37,394 nt of DNA from Flavobacteriales bacterium UBA7612 (GTDB lineage: Bacteria > Bacteroidota > Bacteroidia > Flavobacteriales > Weeksellaceae): positions 54,646 to 92,039 of the forward strand of contig DLJQ01000019.1 in the NCBI GenBank assembly GCA_002484335.1, read 5' to 3'. Below, piece by piece: positions 1 through 8,116 of this stretch. Within the stretch, counting starts at the first letter, position 1, and each line of letters starts with the position of its first letter. Below the pieces are notes generated by a model, which saw only the letters and a program-made list of their open reading frames with translations, did not search any database and had not been told where the DNA came from. The position numbers and the translations under genes were made by a program.

Positions 1-40
1 GTCGAGTTTTTTATTTTATACTAATTAAAAAAAATAATAA

Positions 41-1450
41 TTAATTCGGTACTAAGAAATTTTCTTTCATCCATTTTAATTTATTGAAGCTTTTTACAAA
101 TTTTGTTCGAATCGAAATAAATTTTTCTTGTGCATCAATGACTTTATTTTCTCTGGAATTAATTAAGAAAAGAGAACTTTCTCCATTAGCATACTTTATT
201 TCTTCTGCAGATAAAAGTCGTTCATAATTTTTTAAATTATTCTGAGATAAATCTATTTGTGAATGATAGTTAAGAATTTCGTTTTTATAGGTTTCTATTT
301 TAGTATCTAATTCTCTACTTTTCATTTTAGTATCTAAATTATTTTGATTTAATTTTAATTTTGCTATTTCGTAATTTGCTCTTGCTTCTCTCAGAAAAAT
401 GGGAATTTCTAATTTAATTCCATATTGAAAATTATTATCAAAAAAAGGTAAATAATCAGCAGAGTAATTTTCTTTATTATAAAAATTATATGTAAAATCA
501 ATCTTAGGTAAAAAACTTTGCCATTTCAAACGTTTTTCACTTTCTAGTATATATTGTTTTTGGTTGTAATATAATATAGAAAAATGAGTGTCCATTTCTT
601 GAGATTGAACATCATTAATCAAAAATTCATAATCTGTAAAAGCTATATTTTCTTCTAAATTATCAGCTGGATAAATCATTTCTGTTAATTCATAGATTTC
701 TTGATTATCTTTCCATAGATATAGTTGTAATTGTTGTGTACTTTTTACAAAATTAAGGAAGGCATCGCGTTGTTGTAATTCAAAACCTTGTAATTGAGAT
801 AAAGCTTCAATTGTATCAATTGCAGCTTTTTCTCCATATTCAAATGTCTTTTTTGTAAAAGATAATCGTTCCTTATTTATTTCGACAATTTCAGTTTTTA
901 ATTTATATACTTCATAATTTTGTACCCATTCCCAATAACTATTTTCTGCATCAAGAAGCAATTCATTCGTTAGAACTTTTTGTTCTGCTTCAGTCATTTT
1001 TTGAGCATATTTTGCTTGCTCAAGCATTGCTCTTCTTTTATCATAAAGAAGATTTTTAGCTAATGGAATAGTAACACCAAATTGATAAAGCCCACCTTTG
1101 GTTTCACTAGTATTTATTTTATCTCCATTAAGATGATTATATCCACCATGTATATCTATTCCATACCAAGTAGGAATACCTAGTTCTATATTTTTTTGTT
1201 CATAATATCTTGTTCCATCTATATTTTTTTCTCCAATTTTAGCAGCTAAAGTTGGATCAAAATTTCCTCTTGCTTTTGTGATTTCCGAAGAAGCAATTTT
1301 ATTTTGTATTTGATATTTTATGGCTAATGGATGATAGTTTTTTACAACAGAAATAAACTCATTAGCAGAAATTTTTAAAGAATCTTGACCAAAACAAAAT
1401 TGAAAAAATAGCAAGAAAAAAATAAAAATTATTCTATTTACCTTTACCAT
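41..1450 (-). CDS. TolC-family outer membrane efflux protein
   Basis: Predicted outer-membrane channel of a three-part exporter, 469 aa. The chosen ATG at 1450 gives a good signal peptide (MVKVNRIIFIFFLLFFQFCFG, then QDS). The reading frame stays open upstream to 1540, but that part lies inside the preceding HlyD gene and encodes no signal peptide. The mature protein has long helical stretches rich in Glu, Lys and Leu (for example the LEQAKYAQKMTEAEQK region) and duplicated TolC-like halves, usual for OEP-family proteins of 430-480 aa. It overlaps the end of the HlyD gene by 17 bases, so the two are probably translationally coupled. It is the last gene of the ABC-HlyD-TolC operon. Family call is firm; the substrate is unknown. 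Confidence 0.87.
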   Translation of the reverse strand: MVKVNRIIFIFFLLFFQFCFGQDSLKISANEFISVVKNYHPLAIKYQIQNKIASSEITKARGNFDPTLAAKIGEKNIDGTRYYEQKNIELGIPTWYGIDIHGGYNHLNGDKINTSETKGGLYQFGVTIPLAKNLLYDKRRAMLEQAKYAQKMTEAEQKVLTNELLLDAENSYWEWVQNYEVYKLKTEIVEINKERLSFTKKTFEYGEKAAIDTIEALSQLQGFELQQRDAFLNFVKSTQQLQLYLWKDNQEIYELTEMIYPADNLEENIAFTDYEFLINDVQSQEMDTHFSILYYNQKQYILESEKRLKWQSFLPKIDFTYNFYNKENYSADYLPFFDNNFQYGIKLEIPIFLREARANYEIAKLKLNQNNLDTKMKSRELDTKIETYKNEILNYHSQIDLSQNNLKNYERLLSAEEIKYANGESSLFLINSRENKVIDAQEKFISIRTKFVKSFNKLKWMKENFLVPN

Positions 1451-2747
1451 CTTTAGTTGTTTTAGTTGTTGTAACTTCATAGTAATCAGGAGGGAATCCA
1501 TTGATGTTTCTCCATAATTCATACCATACAGGAACATCATTTAATATAGCAATTCCCTCAGCTCCAGTTCCCATTTTCATTTTTGTAGGCCATCTTTTTT
1601 CATTTTTATTTTCTACAACCAAAGCTCTAAAAAGACCATTAGGACTTATGTTACTTTCTACTGCAACTACTTTACCAGAGAATGTACCATAACTAGAATC
1701 TGGCCAACCAGAGAATACAATAGCAGGGAAACCATCAAAAATAAACATAACTCTTTGTCCTTCTTTTACTAACGGTAGATCTACCGGTTTTATATAAATT
1801 TCAACAGCATAATCAACACCAGTAGGAACAATAGTTCCTATATTTTCTCCATCTTTTAAAACTTCACCAATTCCAGCTTTATTTAGTTGAACTATCTGAC
1901 CATCTTGCGAAGCTATGATAAAATATAAACCTTGTCTAGCCTTATAATTCGCAACTTGATTTTCTAATTTTGCAATATCACCATCACTTCCTTCTATTTG
2001 GCCCATACTTTGGAAACGTTCACCTTCAATTTTACTTAATTTTTCATTGTAGTCTTGTATGACAGAATTTTGTTCAATTCTTGTGTTTATAATTTCCTGC
2101 TGAGTTTGGGCAACTTTATTTTCATATGCAGTTTTTTTAGCAATAGAATTTTGATAAGAAATACTGCGTTGTTGAAATTGAGTAAGAGAAACTAATCCAT
2201 CATCGTACATTTTTTTTTGTCTCGCATATTGGTCTTCAGAAAGCTGTAATTCGTTTGTTGCAGCTGTTAATTCTGCTTGCTCACCAGCGAGTTTATTGTT
2301 TAATTGACTTATTTTTATTTTAATTTGATTTAGTTTTAAATCACGACCAGCATTTAATGCATTTAACTGACTTTTTGCAGTTTCTGCTTTTGCTTCATAA
2401 AAATTTCTAACTCCTTTTTTAGCTTGTACTTGTTCTTCTGTACGCTGTACTAACAAAGGATCCATATAATCTTCCTTAATTTCAGAAAGTTGTAATAATG
2501 TATCTCCTTTAGAAACATAATCTCCATTTTTCACATTCCATTTTATTATTCTTCCAGGAATAGGTGAATTAAGTTGTTGTGGTCTTTGATATTGATATAA
2601 TGCAGATACATTTCCTCTTACTTTTATATTTTGCGTCCAAGGAAGAAATAAAGTTATAATAGCTGCAACAAAAATAAAAAGAAACCATCTTTTTACTTTT
2701 GATTTTTTATGAATTTGATATATTTTATCGTATGATTGTAATTTCAT
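1434..2747 (-). CDS. HlyD-family periplasmic adaptor (membrane fusion protein)
   Basis: Membrane fusion protein, 437 aa, linking the inner-membrane ABC protein to the TolC channel. A short basic cytoplasmic tail is followed by one membrane segment at about residues 21-38 (FLFIFVAAIITLFLPW). A lipoyl/barrel-sandwich half-motif follows (SPIPGRIIKWNVKNGDYVSKGD, about 61-82), then a long Gln/Lys/Glu-rich coiled coil (about 100-265), the second lipoyl half (ASQDGQIVQLN) and a beta-barrel region. This is the HlyD order found in type I secretion and peptide exporters. It starts 10 bases after the ABC gene stop and overlaps the TolC gene. Substrate not inferable. Confidence 0.88.
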   Translation of the reverse strand: MKLQSYDKIYQIHKKSKVKRWFLFIFVAAIITLFLPWTQNIKVRGNVSALYQYQRPQQLNSPIPGRIIKWNVKNGDYVSKGDTLLQLSEIKEDYMDPLLVQRTEEQVQAKKGVRNFYEAKAETAKSQLNALNAGRDLKLNQIKIKISQLNNKLAGEQAELTAATNELQLSEDQYARQKKMYDDGLVSLTQFQQRSISYQNSIAKKTAYENKVAQTQQEIINTRIEQNSVIQDYNEKLSKIEGERFQSMGQIEGSDGDIAKLENQVANYKARQGLYFIIASQDGQIVQLNKAGIGEVLKDGENIGTIVPTGVDYAVEIYIKPVDLPLVKEGQRVMFIFDGFPAIVFSGWPDSSYGTFSGKVVAVESNISPNGLFRALVVENKNEKRWPTKMKMGTGAEGIAILNDVPVWYELWRNINGFPPDYYEVTTTKTTKDGKGK

Positions 2748-2757
2748 TTTATTCTTT

Positions 2758-4425
2758 TTATGGCATTACTCTTAGACTTCCTTTTTCTAGATGAATATGC
2801 TGATCAGCATGAGCAATAAGATTTTTGTCTGGCGAAACAATAACAATAGTTGTATGTTGCTTAAGATCATTTAAATAATGAATTAGATGTTCTTTAAATT
2901 TATCAGACATTCCAGCAAGAGGGTTTTCTAAAAGAAGTAATTTTTTATCTCCTAAAAGAGAACGAAGTATAAGTATTTTCTTTTTAGTATTAAAAGATAA
3001 TTCTGAGTCTGTTTCACTAATTTCAGTTGAAAAACCTTGACTGAATCTACTAGATATATTATCTATTCCTAATTTTTCTGATAACATCAATATACTTTCT
3101 GTGTTGCTTTGTGTATTTCCTAAAAGTATATTTTCTTGTACAGTTCCTTTTATCACCTTGGTAGTTTCTAGATATAATCCAACATGATTTCTGAAATATT
3201 CTTTATTCAAGTTTTTTAAAGGGATTTTATCGAATAAAATACTACCTGAACTGGGGTCATAAAATCCTGCAAGGATATTAAGTAAAAGAGATTTTCCACT
3301 TCCCATTTCTCCTGTTACTACAGATATAGTATTTTCATTTAACTTAAAATTTATATTTGATAAAACATTTGGAGTTTCGTTAAACGAAAAATTAACATTT
3401 TGAAATTCAATACTTATACCTTTATTGTTTTCTAATAATTTTATTTCACCATCTTTTTCTTCTTTTAGTTCAGTTACCTTAGTTAACTTTGCATAAGCAG
3501 CAATTAAATCATAATAACTTTCTAAACTAACAATTAATTTTTCTACTGCAGCCATGATCGTTAATAAAACAATTTCTGTAGCTATAAAAGCTCCAATATT
3601 TAGTTGTTGATTTACCATAAGGTAAGTTCCAATGGCCAACATTGTAAAAGTTATAATAACATTAAAGGCAACAATTGTTTTGTATTGTAATACCAATACC
3701 TTGAAATGTGTAGTTCTGTGTTTTATGTATTCTAAGACTCTATTATCTGTTCCTATCAAATGTATGCCTTTTTCCGAGTGCATTTTAAAAGTTTTTACAG
3801 AATCAGCAACATCTTCTAACCAAGAAGCAGTATCATATTTTTTATCACTTTCATCCAAACTAGATTTTATACCACTTTCCATTGTGTAGTAAAAAATTCC
3901 TCCAACAGAAAGTATAACTAATCCTCCAAAAACTAAAAATAAAGGATGATAAAAGGATAGAAGTAAAATACCGAATAAAATTTGAATAAGTGCTGTTGGT
4001 ATTTCTAAAAGTATTTTTGAAATACCTTTTTGAAGATTTTGTATATCAAAAAAACGATTTACAAGTTCTGGTAAATAATACTTTCTTGTACTAAATAAAT
4101 CTACTTTCGGTAATTTTTCAGCAAAAGCCATAGAAAACTCAACATATATTTTTTGTTGAATTTTTTCTATAATTTCCAAAACTTTTAGTTTGAAATATCC
4201 AACTAAAAATGTTCCTATAACAACAAAACAAATTAGGATATAAATAGAAGTTACCATTGTAGCTCCCATTACATAACTAATTATGGATTGTATACCAAGA
4301 GGAATACTTAGGTAAACAATACCATTAAATATTGCATAGAGATAAATATTTGTTAAATCTTTTCTATCTTTCGTAATATAGCGAAGAAGTTTTTTACCAT
4401 GTTCGCTTGCTTTTATTGAAGCCAT
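2758..4425 (-). CDS. ABC exporter with degenerate ATPase domain
   Basis: A 555-aa fused ABC half-transporter: about six membrane segments (residues 25-300) and a C-terminal nucleotide-binding domain (about 335-555). There is no N-terminal C39 peptidase domain. Walker A is intact (GEMGSGKS, 372-379). The other motifs are altered: the Q-loop position has Glu420 (VGLYLE), the LSGGQ signature reads LSFNT (476-480), the Walker B Asp is Glu500, the catalytic Glu is Asn501 (LLLLENP) and the H-switch His is Pro532 (VIVSPDK). The protein may bind ATP yet hydrolyse it poorly, or need a partner subunit; no second ABC protein lies in this window. It is first in the operon with HlyD and TolC. The fold call is firm; whether it is an active transporter is open. 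Confidence 0.85.
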   Translation of the reverse strand: MASIKASEHGKKLLRYITKDRKDLTNIYLYAIFNGIVYLSIPLGIQSIISYVMGATMVTSIYILICFVVIGTFLVGYFKLKVLEIIEKIQQKIYVEFSMAFAEKLPKVDLFSTRKYYLPELVNRFFDIQNLQKGISKILLEIPTALIQILFGILLLSFYHPLFLVFGGLVILSVGGIFYYTMESGIKSSLDESDKKYDTASWLEDVADSVKTFKMHSEKGIHLIGTDNRVLEYIKHRTTHFKVLVLQYKTIVAFNVIITFTMLAIGTYLMVNQQLNIGAFIATEIVLLTIMAAVEKLIVSLESYYDLIAAYAKLTKVTELKEEKDGEIKLLENNKGISIEFQNVNFSFNETPNVLSNINFKLNENTISVVTGEMGSGKSLLLNILAGFYDPSSGSILFDKIPLKNLNKEYFRNHVGLYLETTKVIKGTVQENILLGNTQSNTESILMLSEKLGIDNISSRFSQGFSTEISETDSELSFNTKKKILILRSLLGDKKLLLLENPLAGMSDKFKEHLIHYLNDLKQHTTIVIVSPDKNLIAHADQHIHLEKGSLRVMP

Positions 4426-5020
4426 GTGTTTATTTAATATTTTTAATTCAATAATTTTTTTACAACCATATTATTCATCAAAAAATATATTTTAGATAAC
4501 TTTAAAATTTCTAATTGGTTTTTAATATCTTAGAAAAATAGTATGGATTAAACGATAAGTATAATCAAATCAAATCGACTTGATTTTATGGATTAAAATA
4601 AATTAAGATCTGATTTTTAGGAGAGTATAATTTGTTTTCATGATTAGTGTTTTTAATAAAATAATCTTCAAATATTGTGCTATAAGTCAATATTCTAAAT
4701 GTTTTTTTTATTGTTTTTTTCTTAATTAAAAAGTTTAGTATTTTATTGTCATTAAATGCGAAATTTAATAAGATTTTCATGGTTTTAATTTTAGTTAAAT
4801 CATTTATATAAAAATAGAAGACTAATTATCGTTTAAGCATTAGAATTGATTAGAATCGAATTAAAATGTGATTAGAAAAGAAGTTATATTTTCTTAGGTA
4901 ATTACGACATATCAAGCTTTACTTTGCAATCTTTTTCTGATGAAAAAGGATTTACTATTAAATTACTATTGCATAAATAATAGAAAGTTTTTGTTAGATC
5001 AATATCTCATATAACAAAAA
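4426..5020. other. AT-rich gap without a convincing gene
   Basis: About 600 bases between the ABC operon and the ferredoxin terminator. A 64-codon open frame at 4586-4780 (minus) is Lys/Asn/Ile-rich, lacks a signal or domain and is probably chance. Visible structures are an 18-base near-palindrome at 4568-4585 (AATCAAATCGACTTGATT, 16 of 18 positions symmetric) and one copy of the structured repeat at 4897-4973. The promoter of the ABC operon should lie in 4426-4560, but I found no exact TAnnTTTG box there. Confidence 0.6.
4897..4973 (-). repeat. Structured intergenic element, copy A (short)
   Basis: Shortest of three related elements. Outer arms GTAAT (4898-4902) and ATTGC (4968-4972) can pair with one G-U. 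The inner hairpin is CTTTTTC (4931-4937), loop TGAT, GAAAAAG (4942-4948). The blocks between (GCTTTACTTTGCAATC and GGATTTACTATTAAATTAC) align by eye with the corresponding blocks of the copies at 21983-22131 and 23001-23110. Same orientation as the 21983 copy. Function unknown. Confidence 0.6.
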
Positions 5021-5043
5021 AAACCTCGACTTAGTCGAGGTTT
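5021..5043 (-). terminator. Intrinsic terminator of the ferredoxin gene
   Basis: A 10-bp stem, AAACCTCGAC / GTCGAGGTTT, with loop TTA. On the minus strand it is followed by a run of eight T, 25 bases beyond the ferredoxin stop codon. Confidence 0.85.
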
Positions 5044-5067
5044 CTTATATGTAAAGTTATGACGATT

Positions 5068-5418
5068 TTACTCTAAATGCAAAAACGCTTTTTTACTTAA
5101 AAGGCGTTCTTCGCTTTCTACGTGGTTATCATCAGGTACACAACAGTCCACAGGGCAAACTGCCGCACATTGTGGTTCTTCATGAAACCCTTTACATTCT
5201 GTACATTTGTCAGGAACAATGTAATAAACTTCATCGTTAATAGGATCTTGTACCGCATCAGCATCATAAGTAACACCATCTACGTTAACAACGGTTCCTG
5301 TAAGAGAAGTTCCTTCAGAATATTTCCAATCAACAGCAGCCTCATAGATTGCATTATTTGGACATTCTGGCTCACATGCTCCACAATTTATACATTCGTC
5401 TGTAATAATTATAGCCAT
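5068..5418 (-). CDS. 2[4Fe-4S] dicluster ferredoxin
   Basis: Cytoplasmic electron carrier of 116 aa. The first cluster motif is C9-x2-C12-x2-C15-x3-C19-P; the second is C72-x2-C75-x8-C84-x3-C88-P. The eight-residue insert in the second motif is typical of the longer Alvin-type ferredoxins. The acidic C-terminal tail (EERLLSKKAFLHLE) is also usual in that group. It is transcribed divergently from the acyl-CoA reductase gene, with overlapping promoters in between. From memory this ferredoxin/acyl-CoA reductase arrangement recurs in Bacteroidota. The electron partner is not shown by the sequence. Confidence 0.93.
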   Translation of the reverse strand: MAIIITDECINCGACEPECPNNAIYEAAVDWKYSEGTSLTGTVVNVDGVTYDADAVQDPINDEVYYIVPDKCTECKGFHEEPQCAAVCPVDCCVPDDNHVESEERLLSKKAFLHLE

Positions 5419-5446
5419 TGTATCTGTTTTTTATTTCCTACATTTG
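5418..5446 (+). promoter_or_regulatory. Promoter of the acyl-CoA reductase operon
   Basis: TTG (5418-5420), 18-base spacer, TACATTTG (5439-5446): an exact match to the Bacteroidota TTG/TAnnTTTG promoter form. The -33 element overlaps the start codon of the divergent ferredoxin gene. Confidence 0.7.
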
Positions 5447-5452
5447 TAACTG

Positions 5453-5486
5453 CAAAATTACATTTTATTTTTAAGAATTATGACAA
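5453..5486 (-). promoter_or_regulatory. Promoter of the ferredoxin gene
   Basis: On the minus strand TAATTTTG (5460-5453) matches TAnnTTTG, with TTG at 5486-5484 and a rather long 23-base spacer. The -33 element lies within the first codons of the divergent reductase gene, so the two transcription units start back to back. Confidence 0.55.
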
Positions 5487-6544
5487 TCGAACAAAGGATT
5501 TCTGCATTTAATGAATTAGGACAATTATTTGATTTTATTACAAATAAGACAATTCCACTTTCAGAAGAATTAAAGTCAAAATTTTCTTCGTTAGAAGAAG
5601 ATATTAATTTTGCATTAAACGATGCGGAAGCTTATAATAATTGGTTTACAAAAGACAATATATTTTATGCTTTAGAAAATTGGTCAAAAGCTTTAAATAC
5701 GCAACTTTTATCTTCTTGGATTAATCCTTATAATTTTAAAGAAGCAAATGAAAATGTAGGAATTATAATGGCAGGGAATCTTCCTTTGGTTGGTTTTCAT
5801 GATTTACTTTCTGTTGTTTTATCTGGGAATAATGCTTTAGTAAAAACATCTTCTAAAGATGATAAACTAATGTTATTTATCATAAAATATCTTCATTCTG
5901 TAGATGAAAAATTCAAAGAAATTATAAAAACTGTAAATCGTTTAGAGAATTTTGATGCAGTAATAGCAACAGGAAGTAACAATACAGCACGTTATTTTGA
6001 ACAATATTTTTCTAAAGTACCTAACATTATTCGTAAAAATAGAACATCTGTAGCTGTTATTAATGGAACAGAAACAGAGCAAGAGTTAAAGAGTTTAGGA
6101 GAAGATGTATTTAGATATTTTGGTTTAGGATGTAGAAATATTACCAAGATTTATTTTAAATCGGAAGAATTAGTTCCTTCTTTTTTCGAGAATGTTCTTG
6201 ATTGGGGAACAAAAGTGATAAATCATCCAAAATACGCGAACAATTATGATTATAACCGTGCTATTTATCTACTTGGGAAAGATGAATTCTTAGACAATAA
6301 TTTTGTTTTATTAAAGAAAGACGAAAATTTACATTCGCCAATAGCTGTAATTAATTATGAAATTTATTCAGATATAAATGATGTAAAAACTTTCTTACAA
6401 GAAAATGAAGACCAAATACAATGTGTTGTAGGTAATGAACTAAAAGATAATCCTAATTATGTTGCTTTTGGTCATACACAAACTCCTTTATTAACAGATT
6501 ACGCTGATAACATAGATACATTAAAATTTTTATCAGAAATATGA
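5480..6544 (+). CDS. LuxC-family acyl-CoA reductase
   Basis: Probable NADPH-dependent reductase of acyl-CoA or acyl-enzyme to aldehyde, 354 aa, a little shorter than bacterial LuxC (about 480 aa). An aldehyde-dehydrogenase-like fold is indicated by GIIMAGNLPLVGFHD (95-109), the nucleotide-site segment VIATGSNNTARYFEQYF (161-177) and the probable catalytic Cys218 in RYFGLGCRNITK. No other lux gene is nearby, so luminescence is not implied; many non-luminous Bacteroidota carry this family. The downstream secreted protein overlaps it by an ATGA junction. The natural substrate is unknown. Confidence 0.85.
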   Translation: MTIEQRISAFNELGQLFDFITNKTIPLSEELKSKFSSLEEDINFALNDAEAYNNWFTKDNIFYALENWSKALNTQLLSSWINPYNFKEANENVGIIMAGNLPLVGFHDLLSVVLSGNNALVKTSSKDDKLMLFIIKYLHSVDEKFKEIIKTVNRLENFDAVIATGSNNTARYFEQYFSKVPNIIRKNRTSVAVINGTETEQELKSLGEDVFRYFGLGCRNITKIYFKSEELVPSFFENVLDWGTKVINHPKYANNYDYNRAIYLLGKDEFLDNNFVLLKKDENLHSPIAVINYEIYSDINDVKTFLQENEDQIQCVVGNELKDNPNYVAFGHTQTPLLTDYADNIDTLKFLSEI

Positions 6545-7011
6545 GACTAAATTTAGTTTTCTTCTTATTTTCTATAATAATTTTTGGACAAACAAAGATT
6601 ACTTGGTTGAGTATAGAAAATTTATCTTCTAAATTATATGGAAATACGGAAATAAATTTTGAGCATCCTGAATCTATATTTTATCCAAAAGCTGTAAGTC
6701 AAAAAAAAGATAAAGTATTTGTTTCAATAAAAATGAATTTAAAATCAAATAAAGATTTTCAAAAAATAGTTTATTTATCTGTTGAGGATTTTAAAATTAT
6801 TGAAACTAAAATTTTAGAATTAAATTCTAAAGATATTTTTAATAATTTGGGCTGTTTAGATGGTTATCAAACAATATTAAAAATGGGTAATTCGAATAGT
6901 ACTATAACATTTGATGTATATTGTTTAGGAGGAATTAATACAAATTTTGATAAGATAATAAACTTAGTTTTAGAAAAATTGAAAATAAAAAAAGAGGAGT
7001 TTTATAGATGA
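6541..7011 (+). CDS. Small secreted protein of unknown function
   Basis: A 156-aa protein with an N-terminal signal peptide (MRLNLVFFLFSIIIFG, then QTK) and a probably periplasmic body of mixed strands and helices. It contains two Cys (in GCLDG and VYCLGG) that could form a disulfide. I do not recognise the family. Its start codon overlaps the stop of the acyl-CoA reductase gene (ATGA), so the two are co-transcribed and probably coupled. The stop codon lies inside the terminator hairpin. Confidence 0.75.
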   Translation: MRLNLVFFLFSIIIFGQTKITWLSIENLSSKLYGNTEINFEHPESIFYPKAVSQKKDKVFVSIKMNLKSNKDFQKIVYLSVEDFKIIETKILELNSKDIFNNLGCLDGYQTILKMGNSNSTITFDVYCLGGINTNFDKIINLVLEKLKIKKEEFYR

Positions 7012-7023
7012 AACTCCTTTTTT
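6993..7023 (+). terminator. Terminator after the reductase operon
   Basis: The stem AGGAGTTT (6995-7002) / AAACTCCT (7011-7018), extended by A-T pairs, is followed by a T run. The hairpin includes the stop codon of the secreted protein and also separates the convergent gene ending at 7027. Confidence 0.75.
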
Positions 7024-7026
7024 GTA

Positions 7027-8047
7027 TTAAAAAATTTTTCGAATATCTTCATTCTCTTTAACATCTTTTTTAAATTCAGGAAAAGGTTTTGCACCAAAAT
7101 CATATGTCTTTATTATATAATCAAAACTTATATTAGCCGAACTATTGATAAAAGAAGTTTCCATGTAAATGGATGATTCTTTAAGAATCCAATTATCTTT
7201 GTGTGGTCTAAATTTTATAGAAATATTACTTTCTTTAATATCTAAATTTAGATTTTTATTTTTTATCAAATTTGACTTGAATTCCACTATAGAAAAAGTA
7301 GATTTATCAACTAGTAAATAGATTTGTCGTTCATTGGTTTTATTTAAATAAACTTCAAACATTGGCTTTTCGGCATATTTACTATTAACGACTTTTGTAC
7401 TTATGTATCTTTTATTTGAAGTATTTTCATACATTTCCTTTAAACCATCAAAAAGATATATATTTTTTAAATAATCAAATGTGTTTATATTAACTTTTAT
7501 TTTTTGACCTTTTTTATATTTCTTATTTATTTTTCCTGTAGATTTTATTTTTTAAATCATTTTTATCAAATTTAAATTGCAGATTAACGTCGATATAATC
7601 TTCATTTACGTAATTTTCATTTATTTTTTGTTGTATATCAACTAAAAAATAATATTCATCAACTTTGAAATTTTTGTCATAATTTTTAATCACTTTTTTT
7701 AGAATATCTTCAGCTTTCAGGTTGCTAATAAAAGCTTCTTGTAATTCAATATTTCCAACTTTTTCTAGTTTTATTTTTATTGATTCAGAATTTATTTTGT
7801 TAACATTAATTTTAGCATCTTGATAATCTTTTTTTGAGATGATAATTTCGTCAGATTTATCAATATTTGATAAATCAATCATAGCTTTTCCATTATCATC
7901 AGATACAAAATTTTTAGTTGACTTAGCAAAATAAATATCTGCATCATCTATTGGTGAATTATTTGATAAATCTGATATTTTAATATTTATTAACTGAGCG
8001 TTTGTTGAGATTGATAATAAAGTAATAATATAAAATAGTTTATTCAT
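7027..8047 (-). pseudogene. Frameshifted secreted paralogue
   Basis: Tandem paralogue of the intact gene at 8117-9163, broken into two frames. The first part (8047 down to 7523, 174 aa) has a signal peptide and a carboxypeptidase-regulatory-like domain and runs into a stop just after DLKNKIYRKNK. In the +1 frame the homology continues at once (KIKSTGKINKK, matching LIKSNGRINKK of the paralogue) and goes on to the natural C-terminus at 7027. The shift falls in a run of six A on the coding strand (7548-7553 on plus); five A would restore the frame, so the likely event is a one-base insertion. A sequencing error or transcriptional slippage at the run cannot be excluded. Function unknown. Confidence 0.82.
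7691..7950 (-). repeat. Near-identical block shared with 8807-9066, copy 1
   Basis: About 260 bases nearly identical to the block 1116 bases to the right, with only a handful of mismatches by eye. It encodes the shared segment from FAKSTKNF to EDILKKV. Identity drops sharply on both sides. Confidence 0.85.
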
Positions 8048-8116
8048 TATTGGTTTTTATTATATTTATTTTTAATGGAAAGATGTATAAAAAAAACAAA
8101 AGTTACAGCTGTTTAA

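Noticed and set aside
1..12. GTCGAG followed by T6 at the window edge, like the right arm of a terminator
   Set aside because: The left arm would lie outside the window, so the hairpin cannot be seen.
4586..4780. 64-codon open frame on the minus strand
   Set aside because: Lys/Asn/Ile-rich composition typical of AT-rich noncoding DNA, no signal peptide, no domain, no promoter box; likely chance.
4548..4836. 11-bp inverted repeat TTAAACGATAA ... TTATCGTTTAA bracketing 267 bases, like a small transposable element
   Set aside because: Similarity does not extend beyond 11 bases, no target duplication or transposase, and one such pair is expected by chance in a region this AT-rich.
5480..6544. 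Luminescence operon (luxC)
   Set aside because: Only the reductase is present; no luxA, luxB, luxD or luxE nearby, and the family is widespread in non-luminous Bacteroidota.
7548..7553. Programmed ribosomal frameshift at the T TTA AAA site of the broken paralogue
   Set aside because: A -1 shift at that slippery site would run into a stop at once; the downstream frame needs a +1 shift, and no stimulatory structure is evident. A simple one-base insertion explains it better.
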